Of a stretch of 22,212 nt of DNA, positions 7,543 through 16,459 are shown piece after piece; within the stretch, counting starts at the first letter, position 1; each line of letters opens with the position of its first letter. The stretch covers positions 1-22,212 of the forward strand of contig JAKPAR010000163.1 in NCBI GenBank assembly GCA_029779375.1, in the 5' to 3' direction. The notes under the pieces were generated by a model. It did not search any database. It was given only the letters and a program-made list of their open reading frames with translations, and was not told where the DNA came from. The translations under genes and the position numbers were made by a program. The stretch is from Bacillota bacterium. GTDB lineage: Bacteria; Bacillota; Clostridia; Tissierellales; Sporanaerobacteraceae.

Positions 7543-7651
7543 ATTTTTTCCTCCTAAGAATACTTATCATTTTCTACTAATCAATAAACTATATTATATC
7601 AAAAAGATATTTCAGAAGGAATACATTTATTACTAATCAACTTAAAATGAG

Positions 7652-7691
7652 AAATTAAGAAAGCCTACCCCAAGGTAGACTTTCTTAATTT
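7652..7691 (-). terminator. Intrinsic terminator of spoVT
   Basis: A 12-bp arm (7652-7663) pairs with 7680-7691; after a C/A mismatch CTACC (7665-7669) pairs with GGTAG (7674-7678) around a 4-nt loop. The spoVT stop codon (7685-7687) is within the arm. The T-run after it on the minus strand is interrupted, so efficiency is uncertain. Confidence 0.75.
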
Positions 7692-8236
7692 TCCATTTGT
7701 TTTGATAAAAATCCTGCAGCCGTCTCTGCCAATTTCAACTCTAAATCCCCCATTTGAGCATCTGCTTCTTTAGATAGAAATATAACAGCTCCTATAGGGT
7801 CACCTTGCATGACAATTGGTACTATTACTTGTGCCGTATACTTATCTACATTTTCATCTTCAGAATATAATTTTATTGGTTTATTTGAACCTGTAGCATT
7901 ATAAGCTTTTCTGCTTTCCATTATATTTTCTAAATCTTGGCTTACTCTTTTATCCAAATAATCTTTTTTTGAACCACCTGATATTGCTATAATAGTATCT
8001 CTATCAGAAATAACAACTGTATGATTAATAGCTTCATATAAAGACTCACAGTATTCAGCTGCAAACTCATTTAATTCCCCAATAGGACTATATTTCTTAA
8101 GTATCACTTCTCCTTCTCTATCTGTAAATATTTCTAATGGATCACCTTCCCTTATTCTTAAAGTTCTTCTAATTTCTTTGGGAATGACCACTCTGCCTAA
8201 ATCATCAATTCTTCTAACTATTCCAGTAGCTTTCAT
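7685..8236 (-). CDS. spoVT: Stage V sporulation protein T, AbrB-type transcription regulator
   Basis: A 183-residue regulator of normal length. Residues 1-50 are an AbrB swapped-hairpin DNA-binding domain (MKATGIVRRIDDLGRVVIPK, EIRRTLRIREGDPLEIFTD). Residues from about 55 form a GAF-like domain (VVISDRDTIIAISGG, AQVIVPIVMQGDPIGAVIFLS, ending in an LAETAAGFLSKQME helix). SpoVT is a tetramer that modulates sigma-G-dependent forespore genes. The ATG is preceded by AAGGAGG. Terminators on both sides make it a single-gene unit. A sigma-G-like promoter is proposed upstream. It could in principle be another AbrB paralogue, but the C-terminal GAF domain and the position beside mfd and yabM identify it. 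Confidence 0.95.
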   Translation of the reverse strand: MKATGIVRRIDDLGRVVIPKEIRRTLRIREGDPLEIFTDREGEVILKKYSPIGELNEFAAEYCESLYEAINHTVVISDRDTIIAISGGSKKDYLDKRVSQDLENIMESRKAYNATGSNKPIKLYSEDENVDKYTAQVIVPIVMQGDPIGAVIFLSKEADAQMGDLELKLAETAAGFLSKQMEN

Positions 8237-8273
8237 TTTTTCCCTCCTTGTAAATTAATTGTCTTTATGGTTT

Positions 8274-8303
8274 TATTATTTTACTTTCATGAATATTTTA
8301 TGC
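8274..8303 (-). promoter_or_regulatory. Possible sigma-G promoter of spoVT
   Basis: On the minus strand GCATA (8299-8303) is followed after 18 bp by AATAATA (8274-8280), one mismatch to the forespore -10 CATNNTA. spoVT is a sigma-G gene in Bacillus. The start point would lie about 30 nt before the ATG. In such AT-rich DNA a chance match is possible. Confidence 0.35.
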
Positions 8304-8321
8304 ATCAATGGTAAAGTTAAG

Positions 8322-8338
8322 TTAAAGTATTACTTTAA
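8322..8338. repeat. Small palindrome upstream of spoVT
   Basis: TTAAAGT (8322-8328) and ACTTTAA (8332-8338) form a 7-bp inverted repeat with a 3-bp centre, about 20 bp upstream of the proposed spoVT -35. It could be an operator or part of the preceding terminator region; nothing decides between these. Confidence 0.35.
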
Positions 8339-8339
8339 T

Positions 8340-8391
8340 CAAAAATCAAAAACCCCATAATGTAAACTTTTTTATTGTTTACATTATGGGG
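8340..8391 (-). terminator. Strong intrinsic terminator of prsA
   Basis: A perfect 15-bp stem, CCCCATAATGTAAAC (8353-8367) with GTTTACATTATGGGG (8377-8391), around a 9-nt loop. On the minus strand it is followed by a T-rich tract. It ends the transcript arriving from prsA and isolates spoVT. Confidence 0.92.
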
Positions 8392-8426
8392 TGAATGTTG
8401 ACAGATTATGGTGTATTTAAAATACT

Positions 8427-9395
8427 TTAAGATTTCTTTTCCTCTTTTTCGTTATTTTCTTTTTTGTCTTCTTTCATATAAATCTTAACTTTTGCTTCAT
8501 CTCTCATTTTCTTAACACTTGCTTGATATTTTTGGTTTTTTAAATCTTCCAGTACTTCATCTTTTACGTCTTCATAGTTTTCTAATCTATCTTCGACTTT
8601 TATTATATGATATCCATAGTCAGTTTGAACTATTTCACTGACTTCTCCAGGTTTCAAAGAAAAAGCTGCTTCTTCAAATTCTGGTACCATTTGTCCTCTT
8701 GCAAAAAATCCTAAATCTCCGCCTTTTACAGCTGACATATTGTCTATAGACTCTGTAGCTGCTAAAGCATGAAAATCTTCACCTTTTTTAATCTTATCTA
8801 AAACTTTTTTTGCCTCTTCTTCAGTTTTTACCAATATATGACTTGCTCTAACCTTTACATAAGAATCTTTGTTTTCTTCAAAATACTTCTTTGCCTCTTC
8901 TTCACTAATTTTTAGACCATTTACATAGTCACTTTTATATTTATCTATAGTCATTTCTTTTTTTATGCTATCTTTAAAATATTCTTCTGTAAGATTGTTT
9001 TGTTTTAAAAATTCCTTGTACTTTTCTTCTCCACCTAGTATTTCTTCATAATTTTTAAGTTGTTCTTTGAGTTCTTCATCTGTAACAGTAATATTCTTTT
9101 CTTTAGCACTTTCTGTAATCAACTTTTCTGTAATTAACTTTTCCAATATATTTTCCTTAATCACTTCTTCAAAAGTCTTATCATTTCCTGCATCTTTTTT
9201 CATTATATCAGGGCCATATTGAGACTCATAAGCTTTTTTATACATCTCAAAATTCTTATCAAACTCGTCTTTAGATATAGTATCGCCATTCACCCTAGCT
9301 ACTGCATCTTTGGGAGTTTTTTCGCACCCAGCTAGTACTGAAACACACAAACTTAAAATTATTACTAAAATTAAAAATCTTTTATTTTGCTTCAA
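8427..9395 (-). CDS. prsA: PrsA-like foldase lipoprotein with parvulin (PpiC) domain
   Basis: A 322-residue secreted lipoprotein. A basic start and hydrophobic stretch lead to the lipobox LAGC, with the lipidated Cys at residue 24. Next is a SurA-like N-terminal helical region (about 30-175), then a parvulin peptidyl-prolyl isomerase domain (about 178-275: VRASHILVKTEEEA, KGGDLGFFARGQMVPEFEEA, GYHIIKVED) and a highly charged Lys/Glu tail. It would fold secreted proteins on the outer membrane face. An ATG at 9404 lies one base from its AAAGGA motif and cannot use it; the TTG at 9395 has this motif 8 nt away and is the better start. A 15-bp tandem repeat (9111-9140) encodes the LITEK/LITES duplication. 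It follows mfd by about 57 nt. Confidence 0.85.
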   Translation of the reverse strand: MKQNKRFLILVIILSLCVSVLAGCEKTPKDAVARVNGDTISKDEFDKNFEMYKKAYESQYGPDIMKKDAGNDKTFEEVIKENILEKLITEKLITESAKEKNITVTDEELKEQLKNYEEILGGEEKYKEFLKQNNLTEEYFKDSIKKEMTIDKYKSDYVNGLKISEEEAKKYFEENKDSYVKVRASHILVKTEEEAKKVLDKIKKGEDFHALAATESIDNMSAVKGGDLGFFARGQMVPEFEEAAFSLKPGEVSEIVQTDYGYHIIKVEDRLENYEDVKDEVLEDLKNQKYQASVKKMRDEAKVKIYMKEDKKENNEKEEKKS

Positions 9396-9452
9396 TAGAA
9401 ACATCCTTTCTTTAACTTAATATATTTTATTTTAAGTATATTATATAACATT

Positions 9453-12400
9453 TTAGTCTTTAAGAGAACCTCTAATTTTTTTAACTAATGACTTCAACTC
9501 ATCTAATAAATTTTCTTTCCATCTAAATTTAAAATATGGACTACCAGATAAATCAAAGGATATTCTCCTTCCATATTCACTGGAAAGATCATTAATGAGT
9601 TCAGGAGTTATATGGCTAGATGAATTAAACTCTAATTTCACTTGTCTTCCTTCTTCTGTAATGCTAGAAATATTGCTTCTTCCAGAAATATATTTAATAT
9701 ATGATATTTTCATGAGATTTTCAACTTCTACAGGTACATCTCCAAATCTATCAATTAATTCCTCCATTAAATCATCGTAATCACTTTGACTTTCAATATT
9801 TGCAATTTTTTTATATATTTCAATCTTTGTTTCTTCTTCATCAATATATTTATCTGGTATATATCCATCCACATTGAGTTCTATGCTAGTTTCTACTATT
9901 TCTTCATAGTTTTCACCTTTTAATTTCTTTATGGTCTCATTCAAAAATTTCACATATAAATCATACCCTATTGCCTCTATATGACCATGCTGTTCAACGC
10001 CTAACAAATTCCCTGCTCCTCGTATTTCTAAATCCCTCATGGCAATTTTAAACCCAGAACCAAATTCTGTGAATTCTTTTATTGCTCTAAGTCTCTTTTC
10101 TGCTACTTCTGACAATACTTTATCCTTTTCATACATGAAATAGGCAAAAGCTATTCTATTCGACCTTCCAACTCTTCCTCTAAGTTGATAAAGCTGAGAT
10201 AATCCCATTTTGTCTGCATCATATACAATCATTGTATTTACATTTGGAATATCTAATCCCGTTTCAATAATAGTTGTACAGACCAATACATCATACTCCT
10301 TTTCCAAAAATCCCATCATAACTCTTTCCAATTCTCTTTCACTCATCTGTCCATGACCTATGGCAACTCTAGCTTCAGGAACTAATTTTCTTATATTAGA
10401 TGCTATTCTGTCTATAGACTCTACTCTATTGTATACTAAATAAACTTGACCATCCCTATTCATTTCTCTGATTATGGCATCGCGCACTAATTGTTCATTG
10501 TATTCCACAACATATGTCTGTATAGGATATCTTTCTTCTGGTGGTTCATCAATAACACTCATATCCCTTATACCAACCAGTGACATATGAAGAGTCCTTG
10601 GAATAGGAGTTGCTGTCAGTGTAAGGACATCTACATTTTCTCTTATTTTCTTTAATGATTCTTTGTGTTTCACTCCAAATCTTTGCTCTTCATCTACTAT
10701 TAAAAGGCCTAAATCCTTAAATTTCACATCTTTGGATAGCAACCTATGTGTTCCAACTACTATATCTATATTTCCCTTTCTAAGTCCCTCTATAACTTGC
10801 TTTTGCTTTGCTGGAGTTTTAAATCGGCTAAGCATTCCAGCCTTTATCGGAAAATCGGCAAACCTTTCTAATATAGTATTGTAATGTTGCTGTGCAAGTA
10901 TAGTAGTTGGAACTAAAATAGCAACTTGTTTTCCATCCATAATTGCCTTAAATGCTGCCCTCAAAGCTACTTCTGTCTTTCCATATCCAACGTCTCCACA
11001 AAGGAGCCTATCCATTGGTTTAGGTTTTTCCATATCTTTTTTTATTTCTTCTATACTTCTAATTTGAGCCTCTGTCTCTTCATAAGGAAACATATCCTCA
11101 AATTGCCCTTGCCAAGGAGTATCTTTGCTAAAAGCAAAACCTTCTACACTTTCTCTTTTAGCATACAATTCTAGCAAATCTTTTGCCATGTCTTCTATTG
11201 CTTTCTTAGCTTTTGCTTTTGTCTTTGTCCATTCTGTGCTACTTAATTTGTTTACCTTGGGTTTTACCGCATCCGAACCTATATATTTTTGAATTAAATT
11301 CATTTGATCTATAGGAACATACAATTTATCTTTGCCTTGATACTTAACAGTTAAATAATCTTTTTTAATCCCTTGAATATCTAATTGTTCTATTCCTAAA
11401 TACTGTCCTATTCCATGATTTTCATGAACTACATAATCACCAATATTTAAATCAGAAAAGCTAGCTATTTTTTGCCTATCTTTTTTTATAGGCTTAGTTA
11501 TTTTTCTCTTATTCACTCCAAATACTTCTTTGTCACTAATTATGGCAAATTTAATACTCGTATACTCAAACCCGCCATTTATGCTTCCAGACGTAATAAA
11601 AACTTGACCAGATTTTATATCTCTATTACAGTCCTCTACATACACACATTCTACACCTTTTTCTCTAAGAAGCGTTTCAAGTCTTCTACCTCGTTCTTCT
11701 ATCCCAGACAATATAATAGTTTTATATCCCCTATACTTATAATGATTTAATTCTTCCACTAAAAATTCTATCTTGTTGTGAAAAGATTGCATCCCCTTAG
11801 TTGTAAAATTTAATATTGTATTAGAAACAAATCTTGAATCAGAATTTAGAAGAGCTGAAGTAGTTATACAAATGTGTTTTCTCATAGATTTATACACTAC
11901 ATCAAAATCATGATATATTTTATCATGTTTAGATAATAATTCTCCACTTTCAAACACATCAGTAAACTTAAGTATAAACTCGTTCTTAAAGTCTTGTAAT
12001 TTTTCTTCTAACCTTCTTGGTTCATCTATTAAAATCAAACTATCATCATTTAAATAGTCAATAATATTCCCTAAATATTCTTCAGGAATATAGGGAACAA
12101 TCATATCCACATTATTTAAACTTAGTCCCTCTTTCACGATTTCCATATATTTCAAAAACTTTTCTTCTAATTTATCTTTTTCTTTAGCACCTTTCTGAAA
12201 TTTCCCCAGTATGTTTTTTAAATCTCTATCAATATTGGATACAACTTCATTCCTAAACTCATCCAATATCAAAACCTCTTTGGCGGGAGGAATTGAAACA
12301 GAAAAAATCTTTTCAATAGATCTTTGAGTTGATATATCAAAAGTCCTTATAGAATCAATTTCATCGTCAAATAGCTCTATCCTATAAGGGTTCTCACTAT

Positions 12401-12962
12401 TTACGGGAAAAAAATCTATAATTCCTCCTCTTAGACTAAATTGCCCCTTGCCCTCTACCATATTTACTCTTTCATAGCCTTTAGTCACAAAAGCATTTAA
12501 AAGATTATCTAAATCTATAACTTCCCCATACTTTAATTCTTCAGTACAAATATCAAATATATTGCTACTCATGACCTTATTGAGCAATGCTTCTAAATAT
12601 GTAACTACAACAATATTTTCATCATCATTTAATCTTGACAATACTTTAATTCTCTCATGAGTTGTTTCATAACTAAAAGCATCAATATCATAAAAAACCA
12701 AATCTCTTGAAGGATAATTTCCCACAAAATTGTTGTCGAAATTTTTTAAATCTTCAAATATCTTTTTAGCTTTAATCTCATCGCTTGTTATAATTAATAT
12801 TTGTCTTTGTGTATGCTTATTTAACCCATAGGCTAAATGACCTATGTTCTCCTCACTCAAACCATGAATGCTTATAGGACTAATTTTAGACTCTATTGCA
12901 GCTAATAATTTGTTATAGGAAGACATATTTTTCAGAGGATCTATAAACATATTTTGTGGCAT
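9453..12962 (-). CDS. mfd: Transcription-repair coupling factor Mfd
   Basis: A 1169-residue protein of normal length. The N-terminal third is the UvrB-like module that recruits UvrA (YPSRDLVFYDIDAFSYE near 83-99, GGIIDFFPV at 179-187). The RNA-polymerase interaction domain is at about 505-570 (IGDYVVHENHGIGQYLGIE). The RecG-like translocase motor follows: Walker A GDVGYGKT (656-663), DEEQ Walker B (757-760), TATPIPRTL and QLRGRVGRS. A C-terminal TRCF domain ends it. Mfd removes RNA polymerase stalled at DNA lesions and hands the site to the Uvr excision machinery. Start ATG with AGAAGGAG upstream. It lies directly after pth as in Bacillus, without the small fin gene. Confidence 0.98.
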   Translation of the reverse strand: MPQNMFIDPLKNMSSYNKLLAAIESKISPISIHGLSEENIGHLAYGLNKHTQRQILIITSDEIKAKKIFEDLKNFDNNFVGNYPSRDLVFYDIDAFSYETTHERIKVLSRLNDDENIVVVTYLEALLNKVMSSNIFDICTEELKYGEVIDLDNLLNAFVTKGYERVNMVEGKGQFSLRGGIIDFFPVNSENPYRIELFDDEIDSIRTFDISTQRSIEKIFSVSIPPAKEVLILDEFRNEVVSNIDRDLKNILGKFQKGAKEKDKLEEKFLKYMEIVKEGLSLNNVDMIVPYIPEEYLGNIIDYLNDDSLILIDEPRRLEEKLQDFKNEFILKFTDVFESGELLSKHDKIYHDFDVVYKSMRKHICITTSALLNSDSRFVSNTILNFTTKGMQSFHNKIEFLVEELNHYKYRGYKTIILSGIEERGRRLETLLREKGVECVYVEDCNRDIKSGQVFITSGSINGGFEYTSIKFAIISDKEVFGVNKRKITKPIKKDRQKIASFSDLNIGDYVVHENHGIGQYLGIEQLDIQGIKKDYLTVKYQGKDKLYVPIDQMNLIQKYIGSDAVKPKVNKLSSTEWTKTKAKAKKAIEDMAKDLLELYAKRESVEGFAFSKDTPWQGQFEDMFPYEETEAQIRSIEEIKKDMEKPKPMDRLLCGDVGYGKTEVALRAAFKAIMDGKQVAILVPTTILAQQHYNTILERFADFPIKAGMLSRFKTPAKQKQVIEGLRKGNIDIVVGTHRLLSKDVKFKDLGLLIVDEEQRFGVKHKESLKKIRENVDVLTLTATPIPRTLHMSLVGIRDMSVIDEPPEERYPIQTYVVEYNEQLVRDAIIREMNRDGQVYLVYNRVESIDRIASNIRKLVPEARVAIGHGQMSERELERVMMGFLEKEYDVLVCTTIIETGLDIPNVNTMIVYDADKMGLSQLYQLRGRVGRSNRIAFAYFMYEKDKVLSEVAEKRLRAIKEFTEFGSGFKIAMRDLEIRGAGNLLGVEQHGHIEAIGYDLYVKFLNETIKKLKGENYEEIVETSIELNVDGYIPDKYIDEEETKIEIYKKIANIESQSDYDDLMEELIDRFGDVPVEVENLMKISYIKYISGRSNISSITEEGRQVKLEFNSSSHITPELINDLSSEYGRRISFDLSGSPYFKFRWKENLLDELKSLVKKIRGSLKD

Positions 12963-12980
12963 TTAATCAGCTCCTTCTAA

Positions 12981-13010
12981 AACACCTTAAGCCCAGGTTT
13001 ATTCCTGGGC
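12981..13010 (-). terminator. Hairpin at the pth stop codon, possible weak terminator or attenuator before mfd
   Basis: GCCCAGG (12991-12997) and CCTGGGC (13004-13010) form a 7-bp, GC-rich stem with a 6-nt loop that contains the pth stop codon (12999-13001). On the minus strand only a short, interrupted T-run follows, so some read-through into mfd, which starts 30 nt further on, is likely. Confidence 0.6.
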
Positions 13011-13580
13011 CTTGTTGTTTTTGGAATTGTAAATATTCATTGCAGTATTTAAATCTTCATTTATAATAGTTTCAATAGCCGCACAAGCTAGTTCTATTGT
13101 ATGATCTATAGTTTGTCTTTCTTGCTTGCTAAATCTACTAAGTACAAATTGGGCTAAATCTTCACCAGGTTTTGGACTGCCTATCCCTACTTTAACTCTT
13201 GGAAAACCATCGTCTCCTAAATGATATATTATAGATTTCAGTCCATTATGTGTACCAGCACTTCCCTTTCTTTTAATCCTTATAGTCCCAAATTGTATAT
13301 CTATATCGTCAACTACTACTATGATTTTTTCTATAGGTATTTTATAAAAATTATATAAATCTAGTACACTCATACCACTATTATTCATATAAGTTTGTGG
13401 CTTTATAAGTATAACTTTTTCGTTTCCTATCTGTCCTTCACCATAAACTGCCTTAAACTTAATTTTATTTATATCTATATTGTTCCTCTGAGCTAACAAT
13501 TCTATAGTATCAAATCCTATATTATGCCTGGTATTTGCATACTCTTTTCCTGGATTTCCAAGGCCTACAACCACATACAA
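12999..13580 (-). CDS. pth: Peptidyl-tRNA hydrolase
   Basis: A 193-residue enzyme that cleaves the ester bond of peptidyl-tRNA released prematurely from ribosomes, recycling tRNA. The N-terminal VVVGLGNPGKEYANTRHNIG carries the catalytic His19 (equivalent to E. coli His20) and its Asn neighbour; PQTYMNNSG (61-69) with Asn67, DDIDIQFG (91-98) and GSAGTHNGLKSI (106-117) complete the active-site set. The start is a TTG at 13580, since no ATG is in frame; it is preceded by an AGGGGCTG ribosome binding site and gives the usual MY/FVVVGLGNPG beginning. It is 15 nt behind prs and upstream of mfd. Confidence 0.97.
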   Translation of the reverse strand: MYVVVGLGNPGKEYANTRHNIGFDTIELLAQRNNIDINKIKFKAVYGEGQIGNEKVILIKPQTYMNNSGMSVLDLYNFYKIPIEKIIVVVDDIDIQFGTIRIKRKGSAGTHNGLKSIIYHLGDDGFPRVKVGIGSPKPGEDLAQFVLSRFSKQERQTIDHTIELACAAIETIINEDLNTAMNIYNSKNNKAQE

Positions 13581-13595
13581 AATATCAGCCCCTAA

Positions 13596-14543
13596 CTAAT
13601 CAAACAATTTACTTACAGATTCATTTCCATATATTCTCTTTATAGCTTCAGCAAATATTGGTGCTACACTTACAACTTGAATTTTATCTATTTTCTTTTC
13701 CTCTGAAAGAGGTACGGTATCTGTAACGACAAATTTTTCAATTTCCGAATTGTCAATTCTTTCAACAGCTGGTCCAGAAAGTATTGGATGAGTTGCACAA
13801 GCATAGACTTTTAATGCTCCAAAATTTTTAAGTACCTGTGCCGCCTTTGTTATGGTACCAGCAGTATCTATTATATCATCAACAATGATTACGTTTTTCC
13901 CTTCAATATCGCCAATTACATTCATAACTTCTGAAACATTAGCTTTTGGTCTTCTCTTTTCTATAATAGCTATAGGTAAATCTAAAAGATTTGCAAAATT
14001 TCTAGCTCTTGCAACTCCTCCCAAATCAGGGGAAACAACTACTGTTTCTTCATCAACTATGCTCTTAAAATAATCTGCAAGAATTGGAACTCCCACTAAA
14101 TGGTCTACAGGTATATCAAAATATCCTTGAATTTGTCCCGCATGTAAGTCCATAGTAAGCACTCTATCAGCACCAGCTTTAGTCAAAATATCAGCTACAA
14201 GTTTAGCTGTTATAGGTTCCCTTGCCTTTGTCTTTCTGTCTTGTCTTGCATAGCCATAATAAGGAATAACAGCAGTAATTCTACCAGCTGAAGCTCTCTT
14301 TAAGCCATCCATTAAAATCAAGGTCTCCATCAAACTGTCATTTACAGGTGGACAGGTTGGTTGAATTAAAAATACATCATAACCTCTAACAGTTTCATTG
14401 ATGTTAACTGTTATTTCTCCATCGCTAAAAGTCCCAACTTCACAGTCCCCAAGAGGTACTCCTAATTCACTACAAATCTTTAAAGCCAATTCTCTGTTGG
14501 CATTTCCAGTAAATACTTTCATGCCACTTCCGCTTAAGTTCAT
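13596..14543 (-). CDS. prs: Ribose-phosphate pyrophosphokinase
   Basis: A 315-residue class I PRPP synthetase, making PRPP from ribose 5-phosphate and ATP for purine, pyrimidine, His and Trp synthesis. Visible are the [12 protein letters not shown] loop (39-50), the ATP-binding region [14 protein letters not shown] (98-111), the catalytic/regulatory [19 protein letters not shown] (131-149), [12 protein letters not shown] (170-181) and the PRPP loop [10 protein letters not shown] (221-230). GGGAGGAA precedes the ATG. It lies 17 nt after glmU and 15 nt before pth, so the three genes are very likely one transcript, linking cell-wall precursor synthesis and PRPP supply. Confidence 0.98.
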   Translation of the reverse strand: MNLSGSGMKVFTGNANRELALKICSELGVPLGDCEVGTFSDGEITVNINETVRGYDVFLIQPTCPPVNDSLMETLILMDGLKRASAGRITAVIPYYGYARQDRKTKAREPITAKLVADILTKAGADRVLTMDLHAGQIQGYFDIPVDHLVGVPILADYFKSIVDEETVVVSPDLGGVARARNFANLLDLPIAIIEKRRPKANVSEVMNVIGDIEGKNVIIVDDIIDTAGTITKAAQVLKNFGALKVYACATHPILSGPAVERIDNSEIEKFVVTDTVPLSEEKKIDKIQVVSVAPIFAEAIKRIYGNESVSKLFD

Positions 14544-14560
14544 ATTTAAATTCCTCCCAG

Positions 14561-15952
14561 TTATTTATTATTTTTATCTGCAAATCCTTTTTTATATGTC
14601 CAGCCTTCTTTGTTTACTTGTCTAGCCCTAGCTATAGACAGTGCTCCATTTCCTACTTCATCAGTAATAGTGGAACCAGCAGCTACATACCCCCATTCTC
14701 TCACAACTACTGGGGCAACCAAGTTGGAATTGCTCCCTATGAAGGCATTGTCCTCCACAATAGATCTTTGTTTGATTTTTCCATTATAGTTTACAAATAC
14801 CACGCCACAGCCTACATTTACATTCTTACCTACATCTGCATCCCCTATATAGGAAAGATGGCTAGCTTTTGAATTATCTCCTACATTTGAATTCTTAACT
14901 TCTACAAAATCACCAATCTTTACATTCTTACCAATATGGCTATTTGGCCTTAAATAAGCATAGGGCCCTATTTTGCTATCATCATCTATACTACTATCTA
15001 ATATGGTGGAGATTTGAATTTCTACCCTATTCCCAATTTCTCCATTTACAATTTTCGTATTGTGACCTATTATACAATCTTCTCCTATAACTGAATATCC
15101 CTCTATAATTGCCCCTGGATATATGATTGTATCTCGTCCAATTTTAGCCTCAGCATCTATGTAAGTACTATCTGGATCAACAATGGTGACTCCATCTTCC
15201 ATGAACTTTTCAATTATCCTTCTTCTCATAAGCTTTTCTGCATTTGCAAGTTCTTTCCTTGAATTGATGCCATATATTTCTTCAGGATTTTCTATCTTAT
15301 ATGCACCTACTTTTAAATTTTTACTTTTAAGTACTTGTACTGCATCTGTAATATAGTATTCACCCTGAGCATTGTCATTGTCAATATTATCTAATGCAAA
15401 TTTTAAATATTTTCCATTGAAGCAATACATTCCTGAATTGACTTCTTTTATTTTTCTTTCTTCTTCTGTAGCATCTTTGTGTTCTACTATAGAAAGAATA
15501 TTGCCATTTTCATCTCTTATTATTCTGCCATAACTAGTAGGATCCTCTAATTCAGCTGTTAAAACAGTACAAACATTTTCACAAGACTTATGATATTCTA
15601 CCAATTTATTCAAAGTATCTCCCGTTATCAATGGAGTATCTCCATATAAAATTATAACATAACTGTCGTCCTCAATATAATCTCTAGCTTGCATCACCGC
15701 AAAACCCGTGCCATAAGGCACATTTTCCCCGATTGGCTGACGTACAAATACCACATCTTCCTTTTTTATGGCTTCTGCCACTTGATTGCCGCCATGACCT
15801 ATAACTACTATATTTTTCTCCATAGCTGCAGCCCTGCTTGCCTCTAAAACATAGCTTAAAAGAGGCTTACCACATACTTCATGAAGAACTTTAGATTTTT
15901 TAGATTTCATCCTAGTTCCCTCTCCTGCTGCAAGTACAATAGATATATTCAT
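14561..15952 (-). CDS. glmU: Bifunctional UDP-N-acetylglucosamine pyrophosphorylase / glucosamine-1-phosphate acetyltransferase
   Basis: A 463-residue cytoplasmic enzyme that makes UDP-GlcNAc for peptidoglycan. The N-terminal uridylyltransferase domain (1 to about 228) has [20 protein letters not shown] (7-26), [12 protein letters not shown] (72-83) and the YGDTPL metal motif (103-108). The C-terminal half is a left-handed beta-helix of hexapeptide repeats (from about 250) with the acetyltransferase catalytic His365 in [12 protein letters not shown] and the acetyl-CoA end [17 protein letters not shown]. Length and both active sites are intact. AGAGGTG precedes the ATG. It is separated from spoVG by a terminator and leads into prs. 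Confidence 0.98.
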   Translation of the reverse strand: MNISIVLAAGEGTRMKSKKSKVLHEVCGKPLLSYVLEASRAAAMEKNIVVIGHGGNQVAEAIKKEDVVFVRQPIGENVPYGTGFAVMQARDYIEDDSYVIILYGDTPLITGDTLNKLVEYHKSCENVCTVLTAELEDPTSYGRIIRDENGNILSIVEHKDATEEERKIKEVNSGMYCFNGKYLKFALDNIDNDNAQGEYYITDAVQVLKSKNLKVGAYKIENPEEIYGINSRKELANAEKLMRRRIIEKFMEDGVTIVDPDSTYIDAEAKIGRDTIIYPGAIIEGYSVIGEDCIIGHNTKIVNGEIGNRVEIQISTILDSSIDDDSKIGPYAYLRPNSHIGKNVKIGDFVEVKNSNVGDNSKASHLSYIGDADVGKNVNVGCGVVFVNYNGKIKQRSIVEDNAFIGSNSNLVAPVVVREWGYVAAGSTITDEVGNGALSIARARQVNKEGWTYKKGFADKNNK

Positions 15953-16060
15953 ATAAACACCTCTATGTTTTGTATTTCTCCACCCAATAATATTTTATAC
16001 AATTTAAAATATAAGTCCACACCTATTTTTTCTTTTCTTTAAATAATATTGTATTTTGGC

Positions 16061-16088
16061 TAAGTAAAAAGGACCTCTATGGTCCTTT
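16061..16088 (-). terminator. Intrinsic terminator of spoVG
   Basis: AAAGGACC (16068-16075) and GGTCCTTT (16081-16088) form an 8-bp stem with a 5-nt loop, followed on the minus strand by five T. It begins 2 nt after the spoVG stop codon. Confidence 0.85.
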
Positions 16089-16090
16089 CA

Positions 16091-16354
16091 CTATTCTTCA
16101 GATATGCTTTTTTCATACTCTTTAAATATTGCCTCTTGGATTCTACTTCTAGTCTCGGAATTAATTGGATGTGCAATATCTCTAAACTCTCCATCTGCCA
16201 TTTTTCTGCTTGGCATTGCTATAAAAAGTCCATTTTGTCCTTCGATTATTTTTATGTCATGAACAACGAATTCATCATCAAAAGTAACAGAAACTATGGC
16301 TTTCATTTTTCCTTCATCAGTAACTTTTCTAATTCTAACATCTGTAACTTTCAC
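16091..16354 (-). CDS. spoVG: SpoVG, RNA/DNA-binding regulatory protein
   Basis: An 87-residue protein matching SpoVG over its whole length: [20 protein letters not shown], then [20 protein letters not shown] and [21 protein letters not shown]. SpoVG is a small nucleic-acid-binding regulator affecting septation, cortex and many other processes in Firmicutes. A TTG seven codons upstream would also open the frame, but a GTG at 16354 gives the normal start (MKVTDVRI) and has AAGGTGGTG at proper distance, so I choose it. A very good sigma-H promoter lies upstream. yabJ, its neighbour in Bacillus, is missing here. Confidence 0.96.
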   Translation of the reverse strand: MKVTDVRIRKVTDEGKMKAIVSVTFDDEFVVHDIKIIEGQNGLFIAMPSRKMADGEFRDIAHPINSETRSRIQEAIFKEYEKSISEE

Positions 16355-16408
16355 TCCTGCTTCACCACCTTCCAAAGAAGTCGTTTGAAATCACCAAATA
16401 TTCTCTAT

Positions 16409-16435
16409 ATTCTCTATTTTTTAAAGAAATCCTTC
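16409..16435 (-). promoter_or_regulatory. Sigma-H promoter of spoVG
   Basis: On the minus strand GAAGGATTT (16427-16435) matches every position of the sigma-H -35 consensus RNAGGAWWW. After an 11-bp spacer AGAGAAT (16409-16415) matches every position of the -10 consensus RNNGAAT. A strongly AT-rich tract lies upstream, as in front of B. subtilis spoVG, the classic sigma-H gene. The start point would be about 45-50 nt before the GTG start. Confidence 0.75.
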
Positions 16436-16459
16436 TTTTCACTAAAATTATTTTATCTT

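Noticed and set aside
15953..16060. Separate sigma-A promoter for glmU
   Set aside because: TGGACT and TAAAAT with 16-bp spacing can be drawn, but the hexamers are weak in AT-rich DNA; a promoter is likely, its position is not supported.
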